Source: Calendula officinalis (Eukaryota > Streptophyta > Magnoliopsida > Asterales > Asteraceae). From it: a DNA stretch of 64,000 nucleotides. Below the pieces are notes generated by a model. That model was not told the origin of the DNA, did no database searches, and was given only the letters and a program-made list of their open reading frames with translations. The stretch is taken from positions 47,963,808 to 48,027,807 of the forward strand of contig OY970823.1 in NCBI GenBank assembly GCA_963853835.1. Reading direction: 5' to 3'. The position numbers were made by a program, and so were the translations under genes. This document shows positions 22,414 through 32,460 of this stretch, in pieces. The number at the start of each line of letters is the position of its first letter. The stretch's first letter is position 1.

Positions 22414-23029
22414 TGTTGGAGCAAAACACAGATCAACTTATTACTGATGCTGCAGTTAGTACTGACATACTTAGTACTGATGGGGCAGAACATATTACTA
22501 CTGATGAAGTTGATGCTGGTGTTCACTATAACTAAGTTACTACTGATCATGCAAAGATTGAAGATACTACTGATCATTGTAGTTACTACTGACGTTGATT
22601 ATGGACTTACTACTGATCACCAAGTTTACTACTGATCTTCATATTTACTACTGGTGATTAGTTTTACTACTGACAACGCGTTTATGGAAGATATCAAGTC
22701 CGAGATCTTCGTATAGATAGTTATAGAATGTAAATCAATGTATATTATTATTATTCGATGTAAATCAAGTCCTAGAATAACTAGGGTAAATAGTTTAGCT
22801 TCAAGGACTACTATAAGTATGTTCCTTACGAATTGTAAACGTACGTGTGTATTGTTAACTCAATAATATACATTGAAGCTTTTTGTGAAACTGTGTTCTT
22901 AATATTTCTCATATTATTCTTACAGTTCATTGTTTTTAATTATTGATATAGTGTTGATCCGCTGCAACTTCTATCATCAATTAGATCTAAGGTGTTTATT
23001 AACTTGTTTATAGTTAATCGATCCTGACA
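22414..23029 (+). repeat. Copia-1 3' LTR (616 bp)
   Basis: It matches the 5' LTR except for two substitutions, starts TGTTGGAGC and ends CCTGACA, and is followed by the target duplication TAATA. Confidence 0.95.
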
Positions 23030-23534
23030 TAATATGACTACGTATATACTTGAATATTTTTTTTCGTTATTATGTTATCTAAATAACATTTTTCTTAACA
23101 AAATTGAATAACATATGCAACTGTAATGGAAAGAAAGGCTTTTTTGTAATACGTTTGACGGAATAGCTTTTTTGTTTGACATAAAAATGGAAGTGACTTT
23201 TAAACTAGAGCGAATTACATCTAAGGTCCCTGTGGTTTCCCACTTATTGCAGCCACAGTCCCTAAACTTCATTAAGTACACTGGGAGTCCCTGGTGTTGC
23301 CACTTTGTTGCACCCGTAGTCCCTGAAGCAAACGGACGTTAATTAAAGCCGTTAAATCCCCCATGTGCGCATCACATGATGGGTAATATGGTAATTGTCC
23401 ACTCCTTCTTCATATTTAAACCCGAGTAAATTACATGGAAGGTCCCTGTGGTATACTACTTATTACAGCCTTAGTCCCTGAACTACATTTATTACACCGG
23501 AAGTCCCTGGTGTATACACTTTGTTACACACACG

Positions 23535-23910
23535 TAGGCATGTAAACGAACCGAACGTTCAACGAACCGTTCGCAAACCGTTCGCGGGAGTTCGTTTATA
23601 TTCGTTCGTTTAGCTAACAAACGAACACAAACAAGATTTTGTGTTCGTTTAGTTAAACAAACAAACACGAACAAATGCCCGTTCGTTCGTTTACGTTCCT
23701 GAACATCCGTTCGTAATTGTTTATTTACGTTCGTTTGAGTTTGTTTATGTTCGTTTGTGTTCGTTTGTATTTGTTTCGTGTTCGTTTGTGTTTGTTTATG
23801 TTTGTTTGTGTTTGTGTTTGTTTCGTGTACTTTTGTGTTTCTTTATGTTCGTTTGTGTTCGTTTATGTTAAGAAAATATAGTGTTCACGTTCGGTTCGTT
23901 TACAGGCCTA
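23535..23910. mobile_element. hAT-like element at the centre of the foldback
   Basis: It starts TAGGCATGTAAACGAACCG and ends with the complement of TAGGCCTGTAAACGAACCG, an inverted repeat of about 23 bp with one mismatch. The interior is a run of CGTTCG and TTTGTGTTCG units. It occupies exactly the space between the two foldback arms, so the flanking 8-mers (CACACACG, CATGTGTG) are arm ends and not a recognisable duplication. It may be an insertion or the element's own core. Confidence 0.6.
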
Positions 23911-24199
23911 CATGTGTGTAACAAAGTGTATACACTAGGGACTTCCGGTGTAATAAATGAAGTTCAGGGACTAAGACCGTAATAAGTAGTATACCACAGG
24001 GACCTTCCATGTAATTTACTCGGGTTTAAATATGAGGAAGGGGTGGACAATTACCATACTACCCATCATGTGATGTGCACATGGGGGATTTAACGGCTTT
24101 AATTAACGTCCGTTTGTTTCAGGGACTATGGGTGCAACAAAGTGGCAACACCAGGGACTCCCAGTATACTTAATGAAGTTTAGGGACTGTGGCTGCAAT

Positions 24200-24896
24200 T
24201 AGGGGTGTTCACTATTCGGATATAACCGGATTGTCCAATTGGACATTTTGGATCGGACTATTTGGATTGGTTATTTGGTTTTTTGGTTCGGTTTGGATTT
24301 GAACCAAATTAATAGTTTGGATTTCGGATTGGATTTGGTTTCCATTGTGAAAACCGGATTGTCCAAAAAAACCAAATAGTAATATATAGTAAATTGATTT
24401 ATATACTAACACTTGTTGGTTTCCATTGTAAGCAATTATGGTTTCCATTGTAAGCAATTATGGTTTCCATTTTCTTTACATTTCTTATAGTAAATTGATT
24501 TATATACTAACACTTGTTCCATTTTATATTGTATCAATTGGTGATATACCAATCTTTTTGGAGTTTTTGATAAAGTTGATGTCAAATTTTTGCATATATG
24601 ATTGTATATGTTACAAGCTATGAATTAAACGTGTTTTTATGTACAAAGTAGTTTATCATTTTAGAATTTTACATATGAACTTAATATTAGTTATGTTATA
24701 TACTTTTGGATTATTTTGAAAATTTTAAGGAAAAATTAAACGATAAAACCAAACCAACCAAATTGTTATTTGGTTCGGATCGGTTTGGTTTTCGAATTAG
24801 TTTGGACGGTTCGGTTTGAACTTTTAAAAACCGGATTTTATTTGGTTTCACCTATATGGTTCGGATAAAACCAAACCGTCCAAACGAACACCCTTA
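24200..24896. mobile_element. Non-autonomous hAT element (697 bp) with perfect 8-bp duplication
   Basis: It begins TAGGGGTGTTC and ends GAACACCCTTA (one mismatch in the TIR), flanked by GCTGCAAT at 24192-24199 and 24897-24904. Subterminal zones are filled with CCGGATTGTCC- and TTGGATTGGTT-like units. The short ORFs inside are by-products of these repeats. It interrupts the right arm of the foldback element and is therefore younger than it. Confidence 0.9.
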
Positions 24897-24951
24897 GCTG
24901 CAATAAGTGGTAAACCACAGGGACCTTAGATGTAATTCGCTCTTTATACTA

Positions 24952-25585
24952 TGATAACTACTTCACACACCAAATATATATTTTGATCTGCTTGTAGAGT
25001 ATACTTTAAAACTTATTTAGTATAGTGAATAAAATAGTTTATATGAAGTATATATCATTAAAAAAATGAATTAGCATAAAAAATTAGCAACTTACTATTG
25101 TTTAAAAAGTATATAAGTTGATAGTTGGCGTAACCTTCCAAGTTAGCAGAAACCATTGATACAAAAAAGTAAAATATGTAATGGTATTAATTGTAACACA
25201 TTATCCTAGTGTGGTCCCGTACGTACCCACCCCATCAGTCGTACTCTTGTGTCCTTTTACAGTTCGAAGGTCTACTGCCGCTACGTACCTTCAACGGTTT
25301 CCGTCATGTGAAGTATTGTACTAGCTAGTCTTCTATATTCTACTTATTTCAAAGATAATATATAAATATGTTTGGTTCGCTGCAATGTTTTTGATAAAAT
25401 TAGAATTTTGGAAGGAATTGAAATATATGAGGAATTGGATTCTAATATTATACTTTGTTTAGTTGACATGAAATAGAATTGAAATTTAATTTAATATTTT
25501 GTGTGTTTGGCTGGAAATGAAATTTGAATTTTCTAAAATATGAATTTAATATTGTATCATAGTGCAAACAATTGCATGATCCCAC
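24952..25585. other. AT-rich intergenic DNA with possible MITE
   Basis: Bases 25375-25560 carry 'tgtttggttcgctgc' and 'gtgtgtttggctgg' on the same strand with AT-rich filler, reminiscent of small MITEs. I could not fix termini or a duplication. No gene was seen. Confidence 0.3.
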
Positions 25586-26440
25586 ATGCCACATCACTTT
25601 GGCGCCGTGACACCAAGTCACTACACCGCCACCCTACGACGGCAAGCTCTACGTGAACGGGTTGGTGCCAAGTTATCTTTGTTTTTGTGGGTAAGTGAGT
25701 GATGAGGTATTTTGTTGGGTTTCCAAAAGGGTATAATGACTTAATTTATGAGTTAATGAGTGTTTTGGTACGTAAATGTGAAATAAGCAATGTTGAGATG
25801 ATTTAGATGACTCTTTGGCTTGAGTCACCATATCTAATACTCTAACAAGTGGCAACCAACTTACACTTCAGTTTTGTCAAATTAGGCCACTTCGCCGGTA
25901 GGCAACCGACTCCCTCCGTTGGTAGTGGTCTAAGAGCAACGGGTGTAGTGCCTCAGGCCACTTCGCCACCTCAGCGTCATATCAGTAATATACATTTCAC
26001 ATTCAAATCCTCAAATAGTTTTTCACTCATAACTTAACCCAAAATACCACTTTAGGGCCTACTAAAATACTCTTACTTACAAAATATCTCAAAAAAGACA
26101 CCCACAAAGACGCTCTCTCCGCGTTACTTCCACCATTCACTAGTGCGCCACCTCACTCACATAACTTGTGGTGTGGTGGCAGGTGAGAATTGTTCCCGCC
26201 ATATAGAGGAGGGGAAGCGGCGTCGTCACCACACCCCTCCCTCTAAGAGGGGTGGGTGTGGTAGAACCAACACCACCGCCATCCTATGTGTCATAAATTT
26301 TAACGGCACCAAAGTCAAGCCAACACATGAGGTGAAGGTTGCGACAAGATCTACACGGGATGGCTATTGCCAGACATTTCGATTTTTGAGGGGATGTGAA
26401 ATAAAGGGTATTTTTGTGGTCACAAAACGAATGTATTAGC
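25586..26440. other. GC-richer patches, probable transposon-derived remnants
   Basis: Patches at 25590-25660, 25880-25980 and 26130-26350 are rich in GGTGTGGTGG-type sequence like the Harbinger leader at 2800-3000 and the patch at 29325-29480. Open frames here show no recognisable protein features. I see no termini. Confidence 0.3.
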
Positions 26441-28090
26441 TTGACTGCTGAGTAAATGAATATTTTAGTGTGTAAAAAATGTTGAGTTGGCGGTTAGATA
26501 GCTCTATGTCTAGCCATGAATGGTTAATACTTCAATTAATATACATGACATTGCCAAATTTTTATTCATATGTTGTGGGTTATTAAAGCCCATGAACTTA
26601 AAAAAAACGTTTATTCCAGGTTTTAAGAAGCTGGACCTAGCAGCAAGGTAAAACGTTGATGTCAGGCCGGTAGAGCGCACTTTATAATGATGCTCTATTA
26701 AGTTCATAGGTGTAACAAGGTAGAAAATGAAAGCAGTTATACTATATGACATGATATTCCGGAGTAGTTGACCGTGTTCGTAACACTTGGTATCGCCGGA
26801 AAATGTGTTTTTATTTGCAAATTTTTATTAAGTTGTTAACTTCCATTGCAAATTTGTGATATTTAGAAGTTGTTGGTTGCACGTTAATGTCATTATTGTA
26901 TATTTACTTTCAGAATTTTGAGGTTGCAATTTTGTATGGATATCGGGTGTTACACATTTCTCGACCATACCTGACCCTTTTAGTAAAATTATAAATTAGT
27001 TTTTTTCTAAATTTAAATGCGGAACGGATTATAAACGGATCGGGTCGATATTGATCAATACCCGACTCTTTTAATAAAAGGGTTAACAGGTAATGGTCGT
27101 TAGCGGGTAAACGAATCACAAACTATGATCCAAACTCATTTAATTCTTGTTGGTTTGGATTAGATCATGGTCAAATCCTACCCAATTACCAGATCTACGT
27201 GTGTAACTGTATACCGAAAATCAACATCAATTTTGTAGCCATTCGCCTTCTTCACCATTCTCATTTAAAAATTTGGCACCTCCAAGTTTCAAGTTTTATA
27301 TGCTCACATATTATTTGAGTTTTTCTTTCTTTCTGGTCCTAATTTTGGTTTTCATAATGTTAGGGAAAAAGATGCAAAAACTCTACGATGGTAAAAACAA
27401 AGTTCCTATCTGTTATTTATTAATTTATTTTTTGAAAGACAAATATTACACAGATATATTATATACATGAGACTTGAACTCAAGGGAGGACCTAGTATGG
27501 TGTATGGGATTACCCGTGCAAGCCCTGAATTTTTTTTCGAATTGTGTTAAAATAGTCTTTTAAATTTTAATTTTTTTTTATAGTATAGATGCACCTCTGA
27601 GAAAAAATGTGCAACTTGAAACACCCATGAATTTTTTTTCCTGGGTCTATCACTGCATGAACTTTTATCTCTTATTGGTTGAATGATCACTTATATGCTG
27701 CTAATTAATCCAGAAACCTTTGGTTCTACATAGTGGCAGAAATTCAGTTCGGGTTCTCAGGTCAGAAACATTCAACCTGAAATTACCAACATGTTTATAT
27801 AAACGAATTAAATATATCATGCGTAATGTGTTTAATTTCAATCGGAACACGATCCATATTAGCATAATAGTTTTATTAGGTTTTACTAGTTTGGTCATAT
27901 GTCTAACCCATTAGCTTTTCTATTTATACTTTATGTCTTTATTCATTGCAACATACACTCTTCTATTTAATAAAAATATGAAACTCCAGCCATTCTTGTT
28001 AGTTAATATGGTATGAAGCCTTATTTTTTCCTTTGTTCATGCTATTCGTTTGGTGTAAGTTTACGTGCATGTGTATCGAGCAAAAGCATA
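26441..28090. other. AT-rich intergenic DNA, nothing firmly recognised
   Basis: This stretch contains short frames only. No TIRs, RNA genes or exons could be supported. Confidence 0.35.
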
Positions 28091-28099
28091 TGCACGTAA

Positions 28100-28222
28100 A
28101 TCAGACTGTGCGTACTGGAGGTGTGTTGGTGGGAGATCAATCCTTAACATCGAGGGTTCAAGTCCCTTCGTTGACATATATAATAATTAGAGTAGATTAT
28201 AATTTGTCGTTCAAAAAAAATG
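28100..28222 (+). mobile_element. Probable tRNA-derived SINE
   Basis: A box-B-like GGGTTCAAGTCCC (28153-28165) lies downstream of a weak box-A-like TGTGTTGGTGGGAGATC (about 28121-28137). The copy ends in ATTTGTCGTTC followed by a run of A at 28214-28221. Pol III boxes plus a simple-sequence tail are the hallmarks of plant SINEs. The region does not fold into an obvious tRNA and no target duplication was confirmed. Confidence 0.45.
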
Positions 28223-28961
28223 GTAAATACTAAATCCTTTATGTCATTAGTGACTTTTAATTCGTTTAATCCTTTTAAATAAAGCAAATAACTTGAAAGT
28301 GCCCCTTCAAAATTCTTCCCTTTCAAGAAACTGAAAGCCATAGAATGAAGGAAGTTAATTATAGTAAATAAATCAAAATAAGTAGGATCATTAAACTAAA
28401 AATAAATGTTTGTTAGCTGTCTAAAACATTAACAAAATCCTATCCCAAATCCTTATGCAAAGCAAAACTTGTAAACTACTCTAAATGTCCCACTAATTAC
28501 AACTAAACCTGCATGAAGACAAACGAATAGAAGGGTAATTTGGCGATTAAGAAAAACTGATCTTGATTTGGTTGGGAAATGTAGCTGTGGCACATGGCAG
28601 TCATGTGACCCCTACAGTCCACATGCAATTAGAGAGTCTTCCCATGTTATTATGATCACTAATTGCAAGCAGCAGGATGAGGTCAAACCTTTTAAACCTT
28701 GACTAAAATTCGCTGAATTATGGAGCTACTCCACTCTACTCTACTCTACTTTTTGTCGGTCAATTATTTTCGATGCTCACTAATTCATTAAATTAAGAGA
28801 TTGAATAGTTCGGATAAATAGCATAGCAAATGCTGTCGTTCTACGTCAAAATTGCAATTTACCACTACTTAGTTGTACTTCATAAAAAGATATCCGTATT
28901 ATAAGGGTTTTTTTCAGGGTGATTGTCTAATTGAGCTAACGTTCTTGATATATGCAATTTA

Positions 28962-29093
28962 GGACATGTTTGTAAAAGTTTATTAATGATGCTTATTATT
29001 TTATTAACTTAAGCTTAAAATCTAAGTTTATTTCAAGCTTATTAAGTTAATAAACTAACAATACTACTTAATAAGTTTTTTTCAAACATACCC
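28962..29093. mobile_element. Tourist-like MITE, degenerate (about 132 bp)
   Basis: The ends GGACATGTTTG and CAAACATACCC are imperfect inverted repeats, flanked by TTA and TAA. The interior is self-complementary (ACTTATTAAG-type blocks). It belongs to the same group as the better preserved copy at 34431-34629. Confidence 0.5.
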
Positions 29094-29324
29094 TAATTAT
29101 TAGCGTGACTGTTTTCAAATATTTTCCCGACCATCTAATAATGTTTAATTTGACAACTCATGAGTGGCAGTTTAATATGTAATCTAATATTTGGATTCAA
29201 TTTCTGGATAACATTAATTTGGATCCAATTTTCGGGTCATTCGCAAGTTCAGTTTGAAGTGATTAAAACGTGACGTGGCTTTAGAAATGAGGCAACTTTC
29301 AACTATTATTATTAGGCTTAAGGG

Positions 29325-29600
29325 TATGGGTTCACGGGAAGCCGGCGTGGGGTGTGACATGGCCGGTCACGGCGTGGCCAAAGGAGGGAACACCGCCCCG
29401 CCCCCATGGCGTGGGTAACGGGCCGTTGGGGTTACTTTTTGACATGTGTTTGCTTCTGATTGGATGATGGGTATTTTCTTTTTTTATTTTATTTATAATT
29501 TAGTGGAATAAAATGGTGTGGTGTGGTGTGGTGGATATTTCCTAGAGATGATGTAGTGTGGTGGTGGTATGGTTGCTGAGGTGACGATGATGTGACAGAG
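29325..29600. other. GC-rich Harbinger-like leader remnant
   Basis: Sequence such as 'gggaacaccgccccgcccccatggcgtggg' (29385-29415, split here by eye) strongly resembles 2878-2908 in the leader of the Harbinger remnant. TGGTGTGG repeats follow. It probably derives from the same transposon family. The ends are not resolved. Confidence 0.4.
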
Positions 29601-29738
29601 AAATTGAATACCACATGTGGTACCTATACCAGATAACTTTAGATAGTCACCTTTTTTGATCACACATAAATACAATGAATAGTCATTTTCGATGAACAGA
29701 GGAGCAACATCCGTCACCACAAGACTCAATAACATATA

Positions 29739-30043
29739 CTTCCTCCGATTCAAAATAAGTGCTATACTTCTCATAAATGGGTGATTCAAAATAAGTGCTA
29801 CATTTTTCATAAATGACAAAAAATAGTAGGACTCACACCCACTGACTATCTACTTTAACAAAGTGAAATGACTCATTTACCCTTCCTTTTTACTTTTAAA
29901 CATCATTAACCCCACTTTATTCAAAAGATGTAGGACCCATTATCCACTAATCATTCAATTAATCTAATTTAACCATCATTACACTATTTTGCTTCAAAAA
30001 CCGTGAAAGTAATAGTGTAGCACTTATTTTGAATCGGATGAAG
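29739..30043. mobile_element. Stowaway-like MITE (305 bp), TA duplication
   Basis: It starts CTTCCTCCGATTCAAAATAA and ends with the complement (one mismatch over about 25 bp), flanked by TA at 29737-29738 and 30044-30045. CTYCCTCCG ends with TA duplication define Stowaway (Tc1/mariner-derived) MITEs. An extra direct copy of the terminal block is present at about 29770-29795. Confidence 0.8.
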
Positions 30044-30045
30044 TA

Positions 30046-31304
30046 TAATTAATGTGGACTTCACATTAAAAGAATGATTGAGTGTAAGGGTGCATAAAAA
30101 GCCGTTAGATATAGCTCAAACCAGCCGAATCGTGGTAAGTTGGGCGTTTTGGCTGGATTAAGTACGTTAATATTGGTATTCAAACTTCAAACCATATAAA
30201 ATAAAGCTTTAATTTAAAAAATGATACCAAATATTTGTTTTAATAATATACTTAGATTAAAAGAAGAAAAAACTTAGTTCACATGCAATTCAACTATCAT
30301 GAGCTTGACCTAGTTCACAATTAACCCACCTTGTTCGATTTGTATCAGGAACTCACAAAAGTGTATAGACGTAATTTGATTAATCATTTTCCCAGTATAT
30401 TTATTACTAAATTACAATAGTATAATACAATAATAATGTAAAAAACAGTGTTTTAAGCATCTCTTACTTAAAAACTGGAAAAGCGGGCCGCGCAGAATTT
30501 ATTCGCTTCATTTGCTTTTCACTCCATATAGGACAACTGACTACACAAGCTTTTAATTAATACAACGTGATTTATTTTTCATTGATGATCCGTCATTTTA
30601 ATGCACACAAATACTTCTCAAATATGAAATAATATTCGTCAAATTTAGATATAACGTCATACAAACGCAAGTTCAAGATCTTGAAGTTATTCTAATTAGC
30701 AGATTGAAATCATCGGAAGTTATAGAACTAGACAAACCCGTTACGCTAACAATGATATGTATTTATCCATTACAATATAAGTGATAAATCGTTGCTTTTA
30801 TGGATTTTAGGGCAAGAAAGTATAATAGATATCAAGATAAATTTTACAGTATAGCTAGTGAGTGCTGTTCAAACTATTTTTTAGGCTGATTAATTTAATA
30901 AATAAAAGCTATTTGTTAGCTTATTGCTGTAAGGTTTGCATGTGCTAGTCTCATAGTATCATGGCTCACCTGTTTCGGCTTCACCAGACACCACCAGGTT
31001 TTAATATTAAGACCGTCCAAAGTTATTTACAAACTATTCAAACATAAAAAGAAAAAAAAAAGGCTCTTAATAAATATTCATACTTAGTTATTTTTATATT
31101 TATTTGATCAATATATATATTAAAATCAAAGAATAAAATTTAAGAAAGAGAATTTGTAAATTTCAAATGTCAATTATTTTATAAGTAAGAACATATAATA
31201 AGAAGATACAATATGAAGATTTAATAATACTAAACAATATAATTTTGTTTCAAATAACAACCAACCAGTAAACCAACCATCTGTCGCTACTCACTTTTTT
31301 TTAA
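30046..31304. other. AT-rich intergenic DNA upstream of the DUF1645-type gene
   Basis: No coding frame or clear repeat termini were seen. The last 200 bp probably belong to the promoter of the gene at 31394. Confidence 0.4.
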
Positions 31305-31306
31305 TT

Positions 31307-31393
31307 TATATATATCCCTGCAAACATAACGGCATTTACACACACACACACACACAGAGGCGCTCCCTCTACGGTTCTCCCAAAAATTAAAAA
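31307..31393 (+). promoter_or_regulatory. Core promoter and leader of the DUF1645-type gene
   Basis: TTTATATATATCCC (31304-31317) is a good TATA box, about 80 bp before the ATG. The leader contains a short CA microsatellite (31340-31357) and a pyrimidine-rich stretch ending in AAAATTAAAAAATG. Confidence 0.5.
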
Positions 31394-32062
31394 ATGATCT
31401 CGCCGGAAATTTCTCCGACCATCGTTAAATCAGCCGAGAGTCCCCGGATTTCTTTCTCAGCTGAGTTTCTCGATGATGCGAACTTCATCTGCATTAATCC
31501 TCACGATAAAGAGAGAGAAAAAGAAAAGGAGAAAATGAAAACTGGCGAGTTTGAGTTTCTGTCGAGTAATGTAAATACTCCGGCGACAATGTTGACTGCC
31601 GACGAGCTGTTTTTCGAAGGGAAGCTTCTTCCGTTTTGGCAGAAACAATGCTCAGAGAAGCTAACGAAAATCAATTTAAAACCTGAAAAAGTTAACGAGA
31701 TTGTGAAAGGGGATCCAGTAGAGGAGAATAATCGAATGAGTTGGTTTATTGACGAAGATCCTTCACCCAGACCACCAAAATGTACCGTTTTATGGAAGGA
31801 ATTGCTTCGATTGAAGAAACAACGAGCATCTTCACTTTCTCCGTCTTCTTCAACTTCCTCTTCGTCGTCATCTTCGTCGTTTGAGGAAGATTCAAGTAAA
31901 AAAGAGAAGCAGGTGAAGAAAGTTAAAAAGGGGTTGGAGAGAACTAGATCTGCCGGAATAAAACTCCGGCCGATGGTCAACTTGCCGGTGTACACTCAGG
32001 GTGTACGGAGCAATTCGCTGCCTCCTCTTTTCTCGATGAGGAAAAATATGCTAGACAGGTGA
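31394..32062 (+). CDS. DUF1645-type plant protein (222 aa)
   Basis: A complete single-exon gene. After a Ser/Pro-rich start and a charged KEREKEKEK stretch it has FEFLSSN followed by MLTADELFFEGKLLPFW (about residues 65-81). This is the conserved core of plant DUF1645 proteins, which are small proteins linked in the literature to stress responses. A 'LWKELLRLKKQR' helix, a polyserine tract (about 147-162), a Lys-rich stretch and a C-terminal 'TQGVRSNSLPPLFSMRKN' follow. The biochemical role is unknown. There is no signal peptide or membrane segment. Codon use is typical of a nuclear plant gene. The core motif is similar to that of the MAKR-like gene at 63389. Confidence 0.75.
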   Translation: MISPEISPTIVKSAESPRISFSAEFLDDANFICINPHDKEREKEKEKMKTGEFEFLSSNVNTPATMLTADELFFEGKLLPFWQKQCSEKLTKINLKPEKVNEIVKGDPVEENNRMSWFIDEDPSPRPPKCTVLWKELLRLKKQRASSLSPSSSTSSSSSSSSFEEDSSKKEKQVKKVKKGLERTRSAGIKLRPMVNLPVYTQGVRSNSLPPLFSMRKNMLDR

Positions 32063-32072
32063 AGTTGATTAG

Positions 32073-32457
32073 GGGGGTGTTTGGGATTGCTTATTGAAAA
32101 TAGATTATGTGTTTTGAAAATGAATAATCAGATAATCAGCGGTTACAAAACGTGATTCTGAAAAGTAGTGTTTGGATTTGATTATGCTGTTTGAAATCGC
32201 AATAATCAGATAATCTGTTTTTTAGTGTTTGGCAAACCTGATTATTTGTTTAGTTAATAGGTAATATTCAAAACTCCATTTTCAAAACGCAAATAAGTAG
32301 CTACCAACCTACTTTTTCAAAACTCCATTTTGAAAGCTTCAAACCGCAAATAAGTGATTATTTCATAGCTTTTGCCAAACACTAGTTTTAGATTATTTGC
32401 GTTTTCAAAACGCAATAAGCAGATAATCTACTTCAAATCGCAATCCCAAACACCCTC
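32073..32457. mobile_element. MITE (385 bp) in the 3' UTR of the DUF1645-type gene
   Basis: It starts GGGGGTGTTTGGGATTGC and ends GCAATCCCAAACACCCTC, a near-perfect 18-bp inverted repeat, flanked by TAG on both sides (32070-32072 and 32458-32460). The 3-bp duplication and GGGTGTTTGG ends fit the PIF/Harbinger group. The interior is made of inverted TAATCAGATAATC and AAAACGCAAATAA blocks. It begins 10 bp after the TGA stop, so it is likely part of the transcript. Confidence 0.8.
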
Positions 32458-32460
32458 TAG

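Larger units (their letters stand above)
11600..23029 (+). mobile_element. Copia-1: complete Sirevirus-like Ty1/copia element (11,430 bp)
   Basis: Two 616-bp LTRs (2 differences by eye) bound gag, pol and a third ORF on the plus strand. The target duplication is TAATA (11595-11599 and 23030-23034). The primer site matches initiator tRNA-Met, and an AGGGGGAGA tract abuts the 3' LTR. The order protease, integrase, RT, RNase H makes it Ty1/copia. The large zinc-knuckle gag, extra ORF after pol, and size point to the Sirevirus (SIRE/Maximus) lineage. Lesions seen: a 1-nt gain in an A-run late in gag (about 14678) and one nonsense codon in ORF3 (20891-20893). Pol is open throughout. LTR identity implies a very recent insertion, on the order of 0.1 million years at a grass-derived rate of 1.3e-8. 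Confidence 0.95.
23208..24942. mobile_element. Foldback / Mutator-like element with 327-bp arms
   Basis: The left arm 23208-23534 (327 bp) is an inverted copy of 23911-24199 joined to 24905-24942 (289+38 = 327 bp). It begins GAGCGAATTACATCTAAGG and ends with the complement. Flanks TTTAAACTA (23199-23207) and TTTATACTA (24943-24951) form a 9-bp duplication with one mismatch, which fits Mutator-like elements with long TIRs. Each arm itself contains two diverged units of about 110 bp built on 'aaggtccctgtgg...agtccctgg'. It has no coding capacity. Confidence 0.75.

Noticed and set aside
24212..24457. 81-aa minus-strand ORF
   Set aside because: Generated by the reiterated subterminal motifs of the hAT element 24200-24896.
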